Notes: generated by a model from the sequence alone, not told the origin. A stretch of 64,000 bases of DNA from Linderina pennispora (GCF_002104995.1 NW_024468259.1:186001-250000), one strand, 5' to 3'. Numbered from the stretch's first letter, positions 21,866-34,747 are shown. Made by a program: numbers and translations.

Positions 21866-22570
21866 CTCTGCAAAAAAAAGGATAGGTGATAGAGGAGTGC
21901 CGGAATTTTCAGTGATTTGGAAGAGGAGAGGCGCGGTGAGATGTATAACATCCACTAGCTGGCCATGTACTGCCTCTACCGCAGCGAGGCAGAGAGGCAT
22001 GTGGCAGCTACATAATCTGGAACACTGGCATGCGGCGCCCTGGCGCGCGTTTCTACGTATGCTGCAGCCAGACCACCGTCGATTTTCCAACCCAGCGTGC
22101 GGGGTAGTTGGTATGATGAGTGACTGGGCATATGGTCTAGAGTCATGATATGAAAAGACGGAGCCTGCGTCCGACTGGTTTCATATCCGACGTGGGACTG
22201 GGCGCGCCTCGCTCGTTGCAGACCCGATGTGCATGCCAGGGAGATTTGGATTGGTCATATGGCCAACTTCGCCTTGGCGCCCGAGCCATCCAATATTCTG
22301 GCAGGCAACGTCACTGGCCCATGTCGCACGGACAGTTAGGCCCTGATATTGCAAGCCATCACGTGCGCACCTGGTGATTGGGGCAAAGTGGAGAGGCGGG
22401 CAAACGCTAGCACAGCCCTCCCAGGCTTGCACGCTTTCAGCGGCACTTGTGTCTTCTTTTCTCTCTAGAGTGAGCATCTGAATCGTCTGCACTTTTTCTC
22501 CAACTCCTGCACTTGCAATCGCAAAAGAGTATTTTTGTACATTTACCCTTCGCGCTCGACATAATCAGAA
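21866..22570. other. Divergent promoter region, Q-rich gene / verprolin
   Basis: 705 bp with no gene-like frame. The last 130 bp before the verprolin ATG is pyrimidine-rich. Confidence 0.45.
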
Positions 22571-24010
22571 ATGGCCGATCGCGGAGCCCTCTTGAAGCAA
22601 ATTCAAAAGGGCAAAAAGCTAAAGAAGGCTGAAACAAATGACCGCTCGAAGCCGCAAGTTGGCGCATCCGGTGGTGGTGGGGGTGGGGGTGGTGGTGGTG
22701 GACCGCCAATGGGCGGTATGGCCTTGCCACGGCCTCCTATGCCGCCGCCATCAGGCGGAGGGCGTAGCTCAGCCGGTGGGGCAGCACCAGCACCACCTCC
22801 GCCCTCTGGCCCGCCGGCGGGAATGCCCGGATTAGGAGGATTGTTCGCCGGAGGAATGCCGACGTTGAAGCACCGTGCTGGAGGCGTGTCTACAGGACGA
22901 GGTACGCACCACAATATAGCCAAGCAACATGCCACAGCTGCGAGTAGCTAGCTATTTTGCACATAACTAACAGCACATGTTTTGCTATCCATCTAGGCGA
23001 TGCAGGAGGCTCATCGAGCAACGGCAGCGTGCCGGTGTCAGCGCCGCCGCCTCCGCCAGCAACACAAAAATCACCCACCAAGAGTAAGTTCTCCTTCCCG
23101 TTCGGCCGAAGCAGCCATGCGCGCAGCAGCAGCAGCAGCAATGGTGCACCGCCTCCGCCGCCAGCAGCAGCACCACCTCCTCCACCCTCAATGGCCCGGA
23201 TTCCGCCTCCGCCGCCCTCCAGCGGACCTCCGGCTCTGCCCGGCCGGCGATTGAGCGATGCTGGACCACCCGCCTTTGCACCACCTGTTCCGCCCACGGG
23301 AAGACTACCGCAGATGCCTCCTGCCTCAGCTCCGGCGTCGCGGCCGGGCAGTGCGATTCCCGGAAAACGGGCACCGCCGCCGCCACCCACGTCGCGCAAG
23401 CCGCAAATCAAGGCCGAAGCCGCCTGGCTTGGACGAGTAACCGCCAGAGCACGTCGCCGTCGCCGTCGCCATCGTCTGTGCCGAGCACAGCTGATATGCG
23501 CAGTCACCTAAGACCGGCAGCAGCCACCACACAGAACACACCACGGCCATCAGCAGCTATGCAGCCGCGGAACAGCCAGGACGATGGAAACGATAGCGGG
23601 ATCATTGCCGAGAGCCAAGGCAGTGTTAGCTCACTAGGCAGGGATCTTTGGAAAGAGTGTCAGGGCCAAGGGCACCAACCATTCGCGTCAGTCTGACCGA
23701 GACCATGTTTAGCAGAACCGAGTTACCGCCGGCACCGGCTCGCCCACCGGCACCGCCTAACGCCGCCTATGGCGACCGGTTCTCACACCAGCGTACCAGC
23801 AGTGGGTCAGCACCATCACATCCGCCACCACCTCCTCCCCCTCCTCCAGCCAACGCTGGCTCCAATGGCACAGCGGGCGTGCCAGTGCGCGAAGGCAAGT
23901 GGTCGTTCCACGCCATATCCGATCTGCCACAGCCGCCCCAGATGCCGATTTCGCGGCACAAGTACCCAAGTGGCAACCCAACCGGGTCGGCAGTAGCCCT
24001 TGACATTTAG
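22571..24010 (+). CDS. VRP1: Verprolin / WASP-interacting protein (two exons, four frame breaks)
   Basis: An actin-regulating partner of WASP/Las17. Exon 1 (22571-22901) encodes a WH2 actin-binding motif, ALLKQIQKGKKLKK, then a Gly run and proline repeats. The intron is 22902-22996 (95 bp, GTACGC...CATCTAG, branch ATAACTAAC). Exon 2 carries long poly-proline tracts and ends with the WASP-binding motif GKWSFHAISDLPQPPQ, matching the W/F-x-F-H...LPPP signature of WIP proteins. Frame hops near 23403, 23437, 23650 and 23708 each need one base removed, leaving 1341 coding nt (446 residues). The hop positions in low-complexity sequence are approximate. WH2 plus proline-rich plus C-terminal WBD makes the assignment firm. 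Confidence 0.85.
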
Positions 24011-27000
24011 ATGCTACACTTGGTAAGGTGCTAGAGCGCTGCTTTTCTGTGTAGCTTCTGTGAACACAGCTCTGTAATCCGCCCTAGTAATCGATCTTAT
24101 TACTTTTGCCGTCTTTGGGAGGAAGAGCAATGCGAGATGCGTCTGATTTGGCAGTGCGCACTAGGCAGGGAGTGCGTTTTGAGGCATTTGGCAGGAGGAT
24201 CCACGCGTACTAGACGAAAATCATCAGCATCTTTCTAAACCCCTCTTATCAGCAAGCCTTGGCAACTGCCGCTGGCTCTCGCCCAGTGGATAGAATAGAT
24301 GCAAATTGATAGCCCGCACTGCTTCGCTTGGGAAAATCGGGGGATGTGCACAAGCCAGGAGGCGGATGTGCGGATCGTCGCCTCCACCGCATGGGCCCTC
24401 CGCTTCCACTCTGCAAGTTCCGTGCTTTGAAGAAACACTGGGTGCGCTGGTGCTTTGGCGGGCTCGGGTGCAAGGCGTGATGCGGGCAACCAGTCTGTGC
24501 TGGCTCGGAGACAAGTGCTGGGTTCGCATAAGTGCATAACTAGGCAAATCTCTGCTCCCCCTCTCCACCCAGTCGGGCCAGGAGCCTTCTCTCATGCCGG
24601 GATTTTGCCCTCCCATCCCACTAGCATGCTCGCCAGAGCTATTGCCCGTCAGCCCACCGATCCCTAATATACGGACCCTGCACGTAGAGTGGATCCCGCT
24701 CGGCACTATCATTGAACAAGATTAGTGGGCGAGAGGTCGTTCTATGCGATGTTTCGCAGGCTCTTGGGATGTCCATTTTCGTTTCTAAAGGGATGTGGAA
24801 GCAATAGCGGCGCTGCTAGTTTCGGACTATGAAATGGAATGTCGGAAACAGCGCTGTCTGATTCTCGCACCGGCATCTCCACTATACACACATTAGAATG
24901 ACCAATGAGTGATTTTACAACCATTCTGCATATATTTTCTGCTCTTGCAACCGCGAGCATGTATCAATGTCGCATTTCCTTTTCATGTCGGTGGGTTTTC
25001 CGGGCACAGCAGGTTGACGCTGCTTTCTACGGGCAGATGCTTGCATTAATTTTTGTGCACTAATAAACACTCTCGATTGCCGTTTTTACACGTCCGACTC
25101 CAGCAGAACTGCTGACGCAAAGTATACAAGGCAGTGAATGTGACGCACACATCACATGTGCCGGTGTTGCATGTGTATAGTGTAGCAACTAGTAAAAAAG
25201 CCTGGCACACAGAATGCAGAGTAGCTCTCATGCAATGAGCCATGCCGAGTGTAATCGCAGTTTAGAGCATAGAAAAAAGCTCGGGAACATCAGGGAAGCT
25301 AGAACTGGAAAGCAGAAAAACAGGCCGCAATGTGAAAAACAAGCCGGATTCACGGTACATATAGGAGTAATTAATGGCCAGGAGAGGAATTGCAGGGCTA
25401 TATAGTGTAGGCACATGCAGCGCAGTCCCATGAATACTTGCGATGGCTGGCAATATATCTGGCTGCCTCGCAGACGGTGTGTTTCCAGACCGATACCTGT
25501 CAAGATGCTGTTTGGGCCGTACCAAACAGTAGAAGGTGAGCCTTGCATGCAGCGAATCATGTCAGAGTGTACAATGTATTCACGGAGGAAATCCGGGGCC
25601 ATGAACACAAAAGCGCGGTTATTTCTGTTTCCGTTTTATGGATACGGCAGATATCGGAAACGCCAACAATCGGATGCGTCTGGGCGAAGTACGCCATGCC
25701 TTGGGTGAAACAATGGGTTGTGGATTGCGCCAAGTTGTGGACAGAGCAGAATGTATGCCCGGGTCACAGAGAGTCGAGGGCGAGATAATAGGAGGCTGCA
25801 AACAGGTTTCGGATGCTGCAGCGATTCACACAGGTCTTTGTACCTTGGAATGCGCATCTCATAAAGATCACACTCAGATGTAAAATTGGGCAAACAAAGT
25901 ACCTTGCGGATTGGCAGCGGCAACATGCGCAGATGCATGGCAGCTTGTATGGGCTTCTTGCGAAGGTAAGGACTGGAGAACCAGAAGATTCATGGTGGAT
26001 GAGGAACAGACTGCAATGGAGGGCGTGAGGTGAGACGCTGTTATTGCCTTTTTCGGCCCGTTGATCGCTCTCTTTGGACTGGTCGGTCACGATGGATGCT
26101 GTTCATCCTGAGGCTGCTGCAAAGTTGGCAGGACACGGACAAAAATCCATGTGGCCTTGCATGTCTTTGCCTTGAAGCTATTTTTATTTGCTTGGTGCAA
26201 GCCAGGAAAAGATACCGGGGTAGCATATAGCACGCGTCTTGCAAGGGAAATGAGCCGTGCCTGTCTGCCGTTTCTGGAGCCCATCTTGCATTCCTCGGTC
26301 GTAGATCCGCTGCAGTGCCAGTACAGACGCATTGCCGAGCTGGCTAGCAATAACCGGTCTCCAGATCGTGGACAAATTAAGGTGGGTGGCCGATGCTAGG
26401 TGGGAGCTGTGGTGGTTGGAGAGATGGTGTGCAGAAAGCACCTATATTCCACATATTCACGAGCCATTTGCAGAGCGATGTGTATAAGGTTGGGGGAGCT
26501 AGCATTTGGCGCCACCTTCCAAGTTCCGCTAGAACCATGCCTGCATATGTGTTTGTTGTTGTTGTCCATCACCCGCTTTACCCGGCTGTTTTGCAAGAGT
26601 GCGTTCGTTCAGACAATGTGATCGCCGGCTAGTCCCAGCAAAACTATTGCCGATTGTTTTCTGCTGGCTGCACATTTCATTTACCTGCCAGCAAACGCAA
26701 TGCGCGTTACTCAGCCCAGCCGCCGTACGGAATTAGCCGTGCATTGGCGCCAGCGGATTCGGGGAGAGGAGTATGTCGGAAGACCATTTATTCTCGTGCA
26801 AAATGATGCCGACACATTGATCCTCGCATTGTTTGTTTCCCCGTTTGTCGAGAGATACATGCTGGGGGCTCGTCTAGGCGGCAGCTGCAAGTGTGCGCAA
26901 TGAAAACTGTGTCAAGGTTGCCACACTTGGCATGGAATGCATTGTTTGGGCGATTCATTGGCATGCAGCTCGAAGGAAATAGGGGAGGGGGCTGTACGCG

Positions 27001-29346
27001 CAAACCAATTGACGCCTACGAGGTGGCGACGATCTCCGGGGCAAGCGATTAGGACCATTCTCCCATCGATGATCTACTGTGGCCAAAACGGCCAGGCGCT
27101 TTTGTTGCACGCTCACGGGGAGTCCTGCTGGAGTGGATGCTGGGAGAAAGGGTAGGCTGCCCTTGTGATGTATCAGTATGCATGCCCTCAGTGTTCTGGG
27201 AGCATACACCGTCACCCAGACATGTCTCCAGATGCAAGGCATGGGCTGATACGAGCTGGCTGGAGAAATAGCCCGGTGTGTTGCAAGACGTTGGCAGTTC
27301 TGGGTAGCTGGAAATTCCGCCTGGTACATGGGCTGTGCGGACCATGGGAAAAAGCGCTGGCACATGGATCCTGGCTTGCGCAGGCGCTCTAGGCACCCAC
27401 TGCGCCCCAACACTTTTTTGTTCTGGGACTGCACATGCAGACCTGTCGAAAGCGGCAATTGCTGGTCCTGTCGCTGCTCGGCCCCCAAATCGATAGTGGT
27501 CAAGCGACACGCAAAGCTGAGCTGTCCTGAGCGAGTTGCTGTTTTCGGCTCAGCGAGATACAGGGGTTCCTTTTTTTTGCCGCCAAGCCTACTCGGCGGG
27601 CATTTCAGTCGAGGGACTGCTCTCAGCAGGTTCTGCCATTGTCGATAACGACAGAGCATCTCTCGGGCCTTCCGTTCTAAGTTGACGTAGACCCCTCGCA
27701 AGCTCCACTACTAGAGTTCCACTCAAAGGCAAGTGCTATTTTGCTCTATGCACGAGCATCTGCTGGCACATACAGCCCGCATAAGACGAGAGCGTGCGGT
27801 CCACAAGGACCGCGAATTGCTTGTGCTGGATATTGCAGACTGCTGCCGCTCTTAGGACCAGTGTGCTTGCTTCCGTGCTGGCACCCTTTCCACACAATAA
27901 ACATCTGCCATTTGGGCGCATTGATTTTGGTAGCAGCAGGTCCCCCTTTCGGGTCACTAACGAAAAGAACCTCTTTGACCGTTTATGAAGCCATCTATTT
28001 TCAGCTCATGTCTACGCCATGCACATGCGCGGAACAGGTGGGGATACACCATATGCAAGATGGCATTGAATAGCGCGTCTGGTTAGAAAGACGCAGGATG
28101 ACAAAGCTTCGCTGTTGGAATCGCAGTCCAGAGGAAAGCCGGCTTCGGTGCTGTTATTTCGCCGCATGAAAGGTACTGGGCAAGGGCAAACACATACGCT
28201 TCTCGGATATGTTCTGGAGTCGCTGTGCAGCACCGAGCCTGCCCGCCCCGTTGCCCTGCACGCTGAAATTTATCGTTCATATCACCCTGTTGCGCGGAGA
28301 TGGCATGCGAACAATGGGTGTCATACGGAGGGCGGGCTATCCACGGCAGTGCTTTTGGAAACAGACAACGAAAAGCATGTTCTTATTAAGGAACCCCGCG
28401 GCATCTTTTATGTGCCCATCCCAGATGCTGCGAGAAACAACTACACCAATGGCACCGCGGAGCGGGCTGGCCGCTGCGGTCCAGGAGTAATCTTGCCACA
28501 GCCGCTGGCTTGCTGGCTGCAGAGATTGAGAGTGAACAGGGAGAAATTAGCTGGTCCATCAATTTTGCGGCAGGTTCCCAATTGGCAACTGGCAAGCAGG
28601 TGGTGCCAGGTCAGGGGGCTGCAGCCCACCCCCCTCATCAACCGGGGCCATCCCACCCTCTGTTAGAGCCGAAAATGAGCGATTGCCCTGTCGATTTTAT
28701 GTCCCACCGGATTTCTCCAGGAAGGGCGATGTAGGCACTCCGCTCGGGCGCTGGTGCCTCGGGCCACGAGAAAAGAAAGTGAATTTCAGGACCAGCTTGA
28801 TGAAGGGGGCGGGTTTGCCGCCCCGACACAGTGCCCCAGCGCCCCTCCCCTCCAAGGTAGAGAACAAGAGGGCGAAAGGCGCCCGCTATAAAATGCACAA
28901 AAGCATCCCTCTCCAATCTAATTATTCTCCACTTTTTGGCTTTCGAGACACGCCTCTATTCTCTTGCCGCCTTTTATCCCTCTCTTGCACTCGTTCCTTT
29001 TTATTCAGCTCTGACAGCTTCTGCTTGCTATAGCCTTGGGTGCCTCCACCACACTGCTGCAGAAAACAAAACAAAAAGCCCCAAATAATACCATCAGTCG
29101 TCATCAGCTTTCGCCTAGCACACTCAAAGTCAGCACTACGCCGGCACCAAAAGTGACCTAAACAAAATCCCGTGGGAAGCAGCCTTCTCCACCCTCTATC
29201 AGTCACCCAGCTGGACTTGGGCATTTTTCCTCCTTGATTGTACGAAACCAGCCAGCCTTATTATCTTGCAAATCAGCACGGCCCTCGCACCTGAACCTTC
29301 TTCTCCTCATTTCTCCCCTTGTATTACTACGACTCCAATATCAACC
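24011..29346. other. Long gene-poor stretch upstream of the LRR-RhoGEF gene
   Basis: 5.3 kb without a convincing gene on either strand. The longest frame (248 codons, minus strand, 26955-27701) has no recognisable domain and an un-protein-like composition. No LTR, terminal inverted repeat, tRNA or tandem array was recognised. The last 450 bp before 29347 carries a TATA box and long pyrimidine runs and is probably promoter plus leader. Confidence 0.5.
28887..28893 (+). promoter_or_regulatory. TATA box, probable promoter of LRR-RhoGEF gene
   Basis: TATAAAA followed about 30 bp later by a pyrimidine-rich stretch. It would imply a leader of about 430 nt before the ATG at 29347, which is long, so an untranslated intron or another promoter is possible. 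Confidence 0.4.
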
Positions 29347-32300
29347 ATGACAGGATTTCTTAGCGGTTTCCGGGGACACAAGCCCTCGGAGCTCACGATT
29401 ACAGAGTCCAACCATAGCAGCGGCAGCCATCAGACATACTACCCTGTGAACAGCAAACATGTCAGCAGCTCGGCCGGCCTGGCCACGCCGCACACGCAGT
29501 CGCCATATACGCAGTCGCCCATGCGCTACACACCGTTCCTTGATTTCAGCAGCCACGGCCTGACGGCTGTTCCAAACGATATACCTGGTAAGTGCAGTTT
29601 GGTCGCTGCCAGTGGCCGATGATGAGGCCAGAAGGAGGGGCCGACATGGTGCGCTGGCCAGGCAGTGGATAGAGCGCACTGTGATGCGTTGCGATGGGCA
29701 TTGCAGCCGCCCCCGGATACAGCGCTTGTCACGACGGCCGGTTTTGTTTTACTTCATGCCGTGAGCCTGATACATGCGTGATGCGCTTTTTAATATTTGT
29801 GACCCAGATGTAAGCTCGCTAATCCCCACATGACCCCCTGGAATCACCATTTGTGCATGTTTGCTTGTGTAGCTGAGGCATTCTCTATCAACCTGAGCAC
29901 AAATATGCTGACGCAGGTTCCGCCCAGCTTTGGACGCACATTCTCGGCGCTGAACATCCTGGACCTGTCTGGGAATCAGCTCACGTCGCTGCCTGAGGAA
30001 ATCAGCCATCTGACGAATCTGCGGGAGCTGTACGTCAACAAGAATGCGTTGACACACCTGCCTTTGACGCTGGGGTCGATGCGCAACCTGGAGGTATTGG
30101 ACGTGTCGGAAAACTACATTCAGTTATTGGATATGAGCATCTCGCGGCTGGAGCTGCTGCGTATGCTCAACATTAGCGACAACAGACTCACATTCCTGCC
30201 GCCGTACCTGGGTCTCCTGGCGCAGAACCTGCGCATCCTGCTGGTCGACGGAAATCCATTCGACAAGCACCAGCGCGATCTGATCGAGCCGATTCTGACT
30301 ATCCCGTCGCGCGAAGCCAAGAAGATTGCCAAGGCCAAGGAGAAGTCAGATAAGCTGCGTGCAAAGGCGGCCAAGAACGGCAGCACGCTGGTTCGCTATG
30401 ACAATCTGGAGCCCCTGCACAGCAAGGAGTATATGGCGGCAGTGAAAAAGCTGATCATGGTGCGTCTGAAGCGCGGGCGCAAGCAGTCGGTGGCCACCAC
30501 TGCGCCCTCGCATTTGGCCGACCCGCGTGCATCAATAGTCAGTTCTGTCCCCAGCGTCCAGCGCACCAAGTCGCAGTCTGTTCAGCCCACGTCTGTCAGC
30601 GACCAGGCGTCCATACACCGCGGGACCACTGGTCGTAGCACGTCGCTACACAGCGCCATAACCCACAACTACATTGATATGAACATCCCGCCGTCGCCGC
30701 AGATACCTCAAATGTTCAACCAGTCGCGCGACAGCGCGGTGATCCCGACGGAGGTGGTTGCCCAGCAGATGGCCAATCTGAATATCCAAGACCCTGGCTT
30801 TATGAGCCAGCAGCAGAGCACTCCCGACAGCTCGGCTGGGGGTACGCCCAGCATTGTTGGCTGGGAGACCATCAACCCGCCGCAGTCCGAGCTCAATGAC
30901 TACAGCTGCCGCGAGCTGCCCCCGCCCCCGCCTGCAGGTATCCCGACCGAGTCTGCTCGCGAGGTTGCCCTGAACATTGCCAAGCGCATCGCTACCGGAA
31001 CCACAGGCAGCAATGCGCTGACTGACCAGGAGCTGGCAGCCATGGCTGGCTCCTACCTGTCGCCCACATCGGCTGTCACCAACAGCAGCATTGTCAGTGG
31101 CCCGTCGGGGCTCTCTGGCCGCGACAGCACGTACTCGGGCTCTGGCGAGTCCCATGGCTCGTCGATGGACGACAGCGCCAGCCTGATCCAGGATGCAGCC
31201 AAGGTTGCGCGCGTACTGTGGCAGCTGTGTGACGAGTGGGATCTGAACCCAGATCCACACCGAAATTGAGAACGTGCAGGCGATGCTGGCTCAGCAGCGT
31301 GACGGCAACGTGCGTATTGACGGCGCCTCGGGCATCGAGCGGGTGTATCGCCAAAAGTCGGTTGAGGCTGGCGACAGCCAGCGCATGAAGATCCTGTCCG
31401 AGCTGCTAGTCACAGAGGTGACCTATGTGGACACCCTGAAGAACGTGGTTGGGATCTTTTTGAACCCCATGCGCGAGGCCAAGATCCTGTCGGAGACTGA
31501 GCTGCGTGAAATCTTCTCCAACATCGAGGTCATCCTGGCATTCCACAACGACCACTTCCTGCCTGGCATCACGTACGCCATCTCACAGCAGGACATGCGG
31601 ATCGGCGATATCTTTTTGCACCACATTGCACACTTCAAGCTGTACTCGACATACACCAACAACCACGACACCAGTGTCAAGACGCTGGCCAATGTGTCGT
31701 CGCGTCGCAACGTCAGCTCGTTCATTCAGAATTCGCGCTATGATGTAACGCAGATCGGGCAGGTCGGCCTCGACGGCCACCTGCTGACGCCGGTGCAGCG
31801 GCTGCCACGCTACCGCATGCTGCTGACGGACCTGCTGTGCAACACGCCGCCCAGCCATCCCGGACCACGAGCCGCTGTACCGTGCGCTCAAGGAGCTGAA
31901 CCGGACCATCCACGATGTCAACGAAAAGAAGCGCATGTTTGAGAACCAGGCCAAGCTGCGCAAGATCCAGGACAAGGTGGCCGGCGCCGCCGACATCCCG
32001 CTGATCACCCCGCACCGCAAGTTCAAGCTGATGGCCAACTTTAGGCTGCAGATCCTGTCCGAGCCGTATGTCGGCCGCTCAGGCGAGATGTCGGCCCGGC
32101 GCATTGGTGTGGGAACGGTTTACCGGTTCTTCCTGTTCAACGACATGATCCTGCAGTGCACAATCATCATGAACAAGGATCTCAAGGTCAATCGCATCTA
32201 CCACCTGGCCACGCGTGTCGCACCAGCCGAGGTCACTTGCGACAGCGAGCTGCGCATTGTCGACTCGGAGGGCATCCTGTATCTGAAGGGCGACCCGTCC

Positions 32301-32348
32301 GATCTGCGCAGGTGGGCACACGAAATCAACACTCGCCTCGAGACATAG
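29347..32348 (+). CDS. Leucine-rich-repeat RhoGEF (LRR-DH-PH), two exons, two frame breaks
   Basis: Probably activates a Rho-family GTPase. Exon 1 is 29347-29587, the intron 29588-29872 (285 bp, GTAAGT...TGTGTAG), and exon 2 29873-32348. Four or five LRRs follow the intron (LNILDLSGNQLTSLPEEI; LELLRMLNISDNRLTFLP). Then come a long Ser-rich linker, a DH domain (KILSELLVTEVTYVDTLKNV ... LTPVQRLPRYRMLLTDLL) and a C-terminal PH-like segment (GVGTVYRFFLFNDMILQC ... LRRWAHEINTRLET). One extra base near 31258 and one in the CCC at 31859-31861 break the frame on either side of the DH core. Corrected length is 904 residues. LRRs fused to DH-PH is an uncommon order; the target GTPase is not evident. 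Confidence 0.85.
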
Positions 32349-32432
32349 TAAAATCCACAATGTTGAATAGCTGTCTAATGAAATCTGTGTTTTTACGTAC
32401 ACTAAACCGCTATGGTGCTGGCAGAGTGGTGT

Positions 32433-33255
32433 CTACTTGCGCCCTCCACGTCCGCGCTTTCTCCGGTTGGCCTTCTTTTCCTTCTTGTCGCCTGCATCGT
32501 ACTCTTCGTCGTTGCCATGGCCATCGTTGTCGATGTCGTTGTCGCCATTGCCGCTGGGGGCAAAGTCGCCGTCCAGATCATCTCCGCCAGCACCAGCCGT
32601 CTCTCCGTCTTCCGATGCTGCCGATTTGTCCTCCGCTGCCCGCTTGCGCTTGACAGACTCCTTTTGCCTCTCCTTTTCCAGATCATCTCTCCGCCGCTTC
32701 AGCTTATCCTGTCGGGCCGTGCTATTGCCGCCGCCGCCCGCCGTCAGCTTCAATGTTAACCTTGCGCGAGCCAAGCGGCATATGGTGGAACTTTAGCGCA
32801 TGCTTCAGATCCGCAGCCGACCCAAACTCGACAAAGGCGAACCCCCTGGGACTGCACCTGTCTTCTTGTCTGTCATCAGACGCACCGACAAAGGATTGGC
32901 CTGCTCCAGGAACTCCTTCGATCTCCTCCTTGGTCGTCTTGAACGACAGGTTGCCGACAAAGACAATGAACCGCACCTGGTTGCCGGTCTCGCTGACCTG
33001 CGGCTTGAACTTCTCCTTCGGCTTATTCTTTGCTGCCTCCTTGGCCTCCTTCTCGCGCTGCGCCTTCTTGGCCTTGGTCTTTTGCTTCTTTTTGTTAACT
33101 GTGTGGTCGTCAGCGGGTTTGTCAGAGTCAGCATCCGGCTTGTCGTCCTTGACTGGCTTGTCATCCTTGGCCGGCTTGGCGATCTTGCCGCGGAACTGCA
33201 AGGCCTTGAGCTGCTTCTTTGTCAGTGCCAGCTGCGGTTTCTGCTCGTCGGCCAT
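32433..33255 (-). CDS. Nop6-like RRM protein (ribosome biogenesis), four frame breaks
   Basis: A nucleolar-type RNA-binding protein. It starts at the ATG at 33255 (MADEQKPQLALTKKQLKALQ), has a Lys/Asp-rich linker, then one RRM with RNP2 FIVFVGNLSF and RNP1 GFAFVEF, followed by FHHMPLGSRKVNIE. A basic tail contains TAGGGGNSTARQDKLKRRRD, matching the LTAGGGGK-type signature after the Nop6 RRM. The end is KKANRRKRGRGGRK. Single extra bases near 32920, 32851, 32843 and 32750 split the RRM and tail over three frames; removing four leaves 273 codons (272 residues). Yeast Nop6 acts in early 40S assembly. The gene is convergent with the RhoGEF, 84 bp apart. Confidence 0.82.
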
Positions 33256-33822
33256 TGTCCTGAAATGTGTGCGAAAAAAAAAGTAGAGGGAAGGTGGAGA
33301 GGTCAAAAAAAATATTTTTTTGGCTGTCAGCAGTATTTTTTATTTGATGAGCCGAGCCGGAGCCATAGAGATCCCTGAGCCAGGAATGCGCCAGCCTATT
33401 GTCTGATCATGTGCCTCGAGTTCTCGCTGGCCGGTCTATTTAGTCGAAGCCAGCACGCTCCCCCCCGATTGTTACCAGAATGCACAAACACAAATGCCCG
33501 AGTGAAGAATATGAGCACACCCGACTCCAAGACAAAAAGCAGCCAGTTTTTCTTTCCTCTCCACCTCCGCTCTATGTGCCTATTCCTTTGCCAAATAAAT
33601 CCTATATTCGCCAACCTCAACTATTACCGACAGGTCGAGGCCTTCTTTTATTACTGTTACCAGGGTAGTTTTGCCGTATCGTAGAGCATGCTGTAGCCGT
33701 ATAAAAGTACAGCCAAACAACTGTCTGTTCAAGGAAGCAACGGCTTTCTCTAGCTTTCTCACTTATTTTTCGCATACAAGCAAGGCGTGTTTTATTCATA
33801 TTCTTCTATCAGGTCTTCACCG
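33256..33822. other. Divergent promoter region, Nop6-like / acidic unknown
   Basis: 567 bp holding both promoters. A TATAAAAG box for the rightward gene is at 33700. An AT-rich patch with T/A runs lies just upstream of the Nop6-like gene (33270-33345). Confidence 0.5.
33700..33707 (+). promoter_or_regulatory. TATA box
   Basis: TATAAAAG, 123 bp before the ATG at 33823. Confidence 0.5.
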
Positions 33823-34619
33823 ATGACGACAGTCGCTTCAGAAAAGGAACTCACTATCCGGTTCACGTCTCTGGCCCAAGGCAAGGGCCGCTACCGCGGG
33901 CTGCTGGACGACGTCGAAGTGACCGACACTTCAGATGATGACGAGGATGTTGGTTCTCTGGCGCGCAACTCGTCCAACAGCATGCTGCGGGCGCTGGGCA
34001 CGGCCCCCGTCGCATCCGGCCACCCCAAGCCCAAGAGCGTCAAGAAGGCAATCGCCAAGCACCTGTCTGACAATGAGATGCCTCCGAGCAAGCCAGTGAG
34101 CGCAAGGTGACACGGGTAGTCAAGACGCGCAAGCACGACTCGGTGATGGGCGAGGGCCTGGTGGCCAGCGAGGAGCTGAAGCGCGAGATGCAGAACGACA
34201 TGGAGTGCACCGCCGACGAGGGTGACACCGAGGAGGATGCGCCGGCCATGTCGTCGCCGGCCGACATCGAGGACGTCAGGCAGGTCATCCGGCAGAAGAG
34301 CAAGCAGCGGGATGCGGTGGAGCCGCGCGAGGTGCCGCTGCGCGAGGGCTCGCCGGGCCCGCGCCGGCTGGCAACTTACAAGCCGCCGCTGATGGGCATT
34401 GATGCGTCGTTTGTGCCGCCGCAGCTGGCGTTGCTGAATATTGACCCGGACATGTGGGAGTGCTTTGCGGATGCGCTGAACGCGGCGATTCCGCGCGGCT
34501 CGCAGGAGATTGAGAACCAAATCAGGCGCTGGAACGGCGATGCGTTCGAGGACATGGGGTTCCACATCAGCCTGGTGTCGCTGGATGCCGGGCTGAGCTT
34601 GTCAGTGTCGACCAGGTGA
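33823..34619 (+). CDS. Unknown acidic protein with a frame break
   Basis: Not recognised. From the ATG at 33823 (MTTVASEKELTIRFTSLAQG) the first frame runs through an acidic segment (VEVTDTSDDDEDVGSLARNS) to a stop near 34110. A second frame then continues with similar composition (KHDSVMGEGLVASEELKREM) to 34619. Its last 60 residues look ordered: LLNIDPDMWECFADALNAAI, then NQIRRWNGDAFEDMGFHISL. Two extra bases (or one missing base) around 34080-34120 would join them; with two removed the length is 795 nt, 264 residues. Upstream a TATA box and pyrimidine-rich leader support a real gene. Confidence 0.5.
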
Positions 34620-34739
34620 AGGCCCAGCGTGGCATAGAAAGTGAGAACTTGTCATGAATGGATGAATATATTTGACATTCGCCTATCGGTCACATGTCGG
34701 GCACTTGGGGGCAAATCTGAGAACAAAGTTTCCCAGCGG

Positions 34740-34747
34740 TATAAAGG
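34740..34747 (+). promoter_or_regulatory. TATA box of the asparaginase-like gene
   Basis: TATAAAGG, 131 bp before the ATG at 34871, followed by a CT-rich initiator-like region. Confidence 0.55.

Noticed and set aside
26955-27701. A 248-codon minus-strand open frame in the gene-poor region
   Set aside because: There is no domain, no promoter and no conserved block, and its composition is like random GC-rich sequence.
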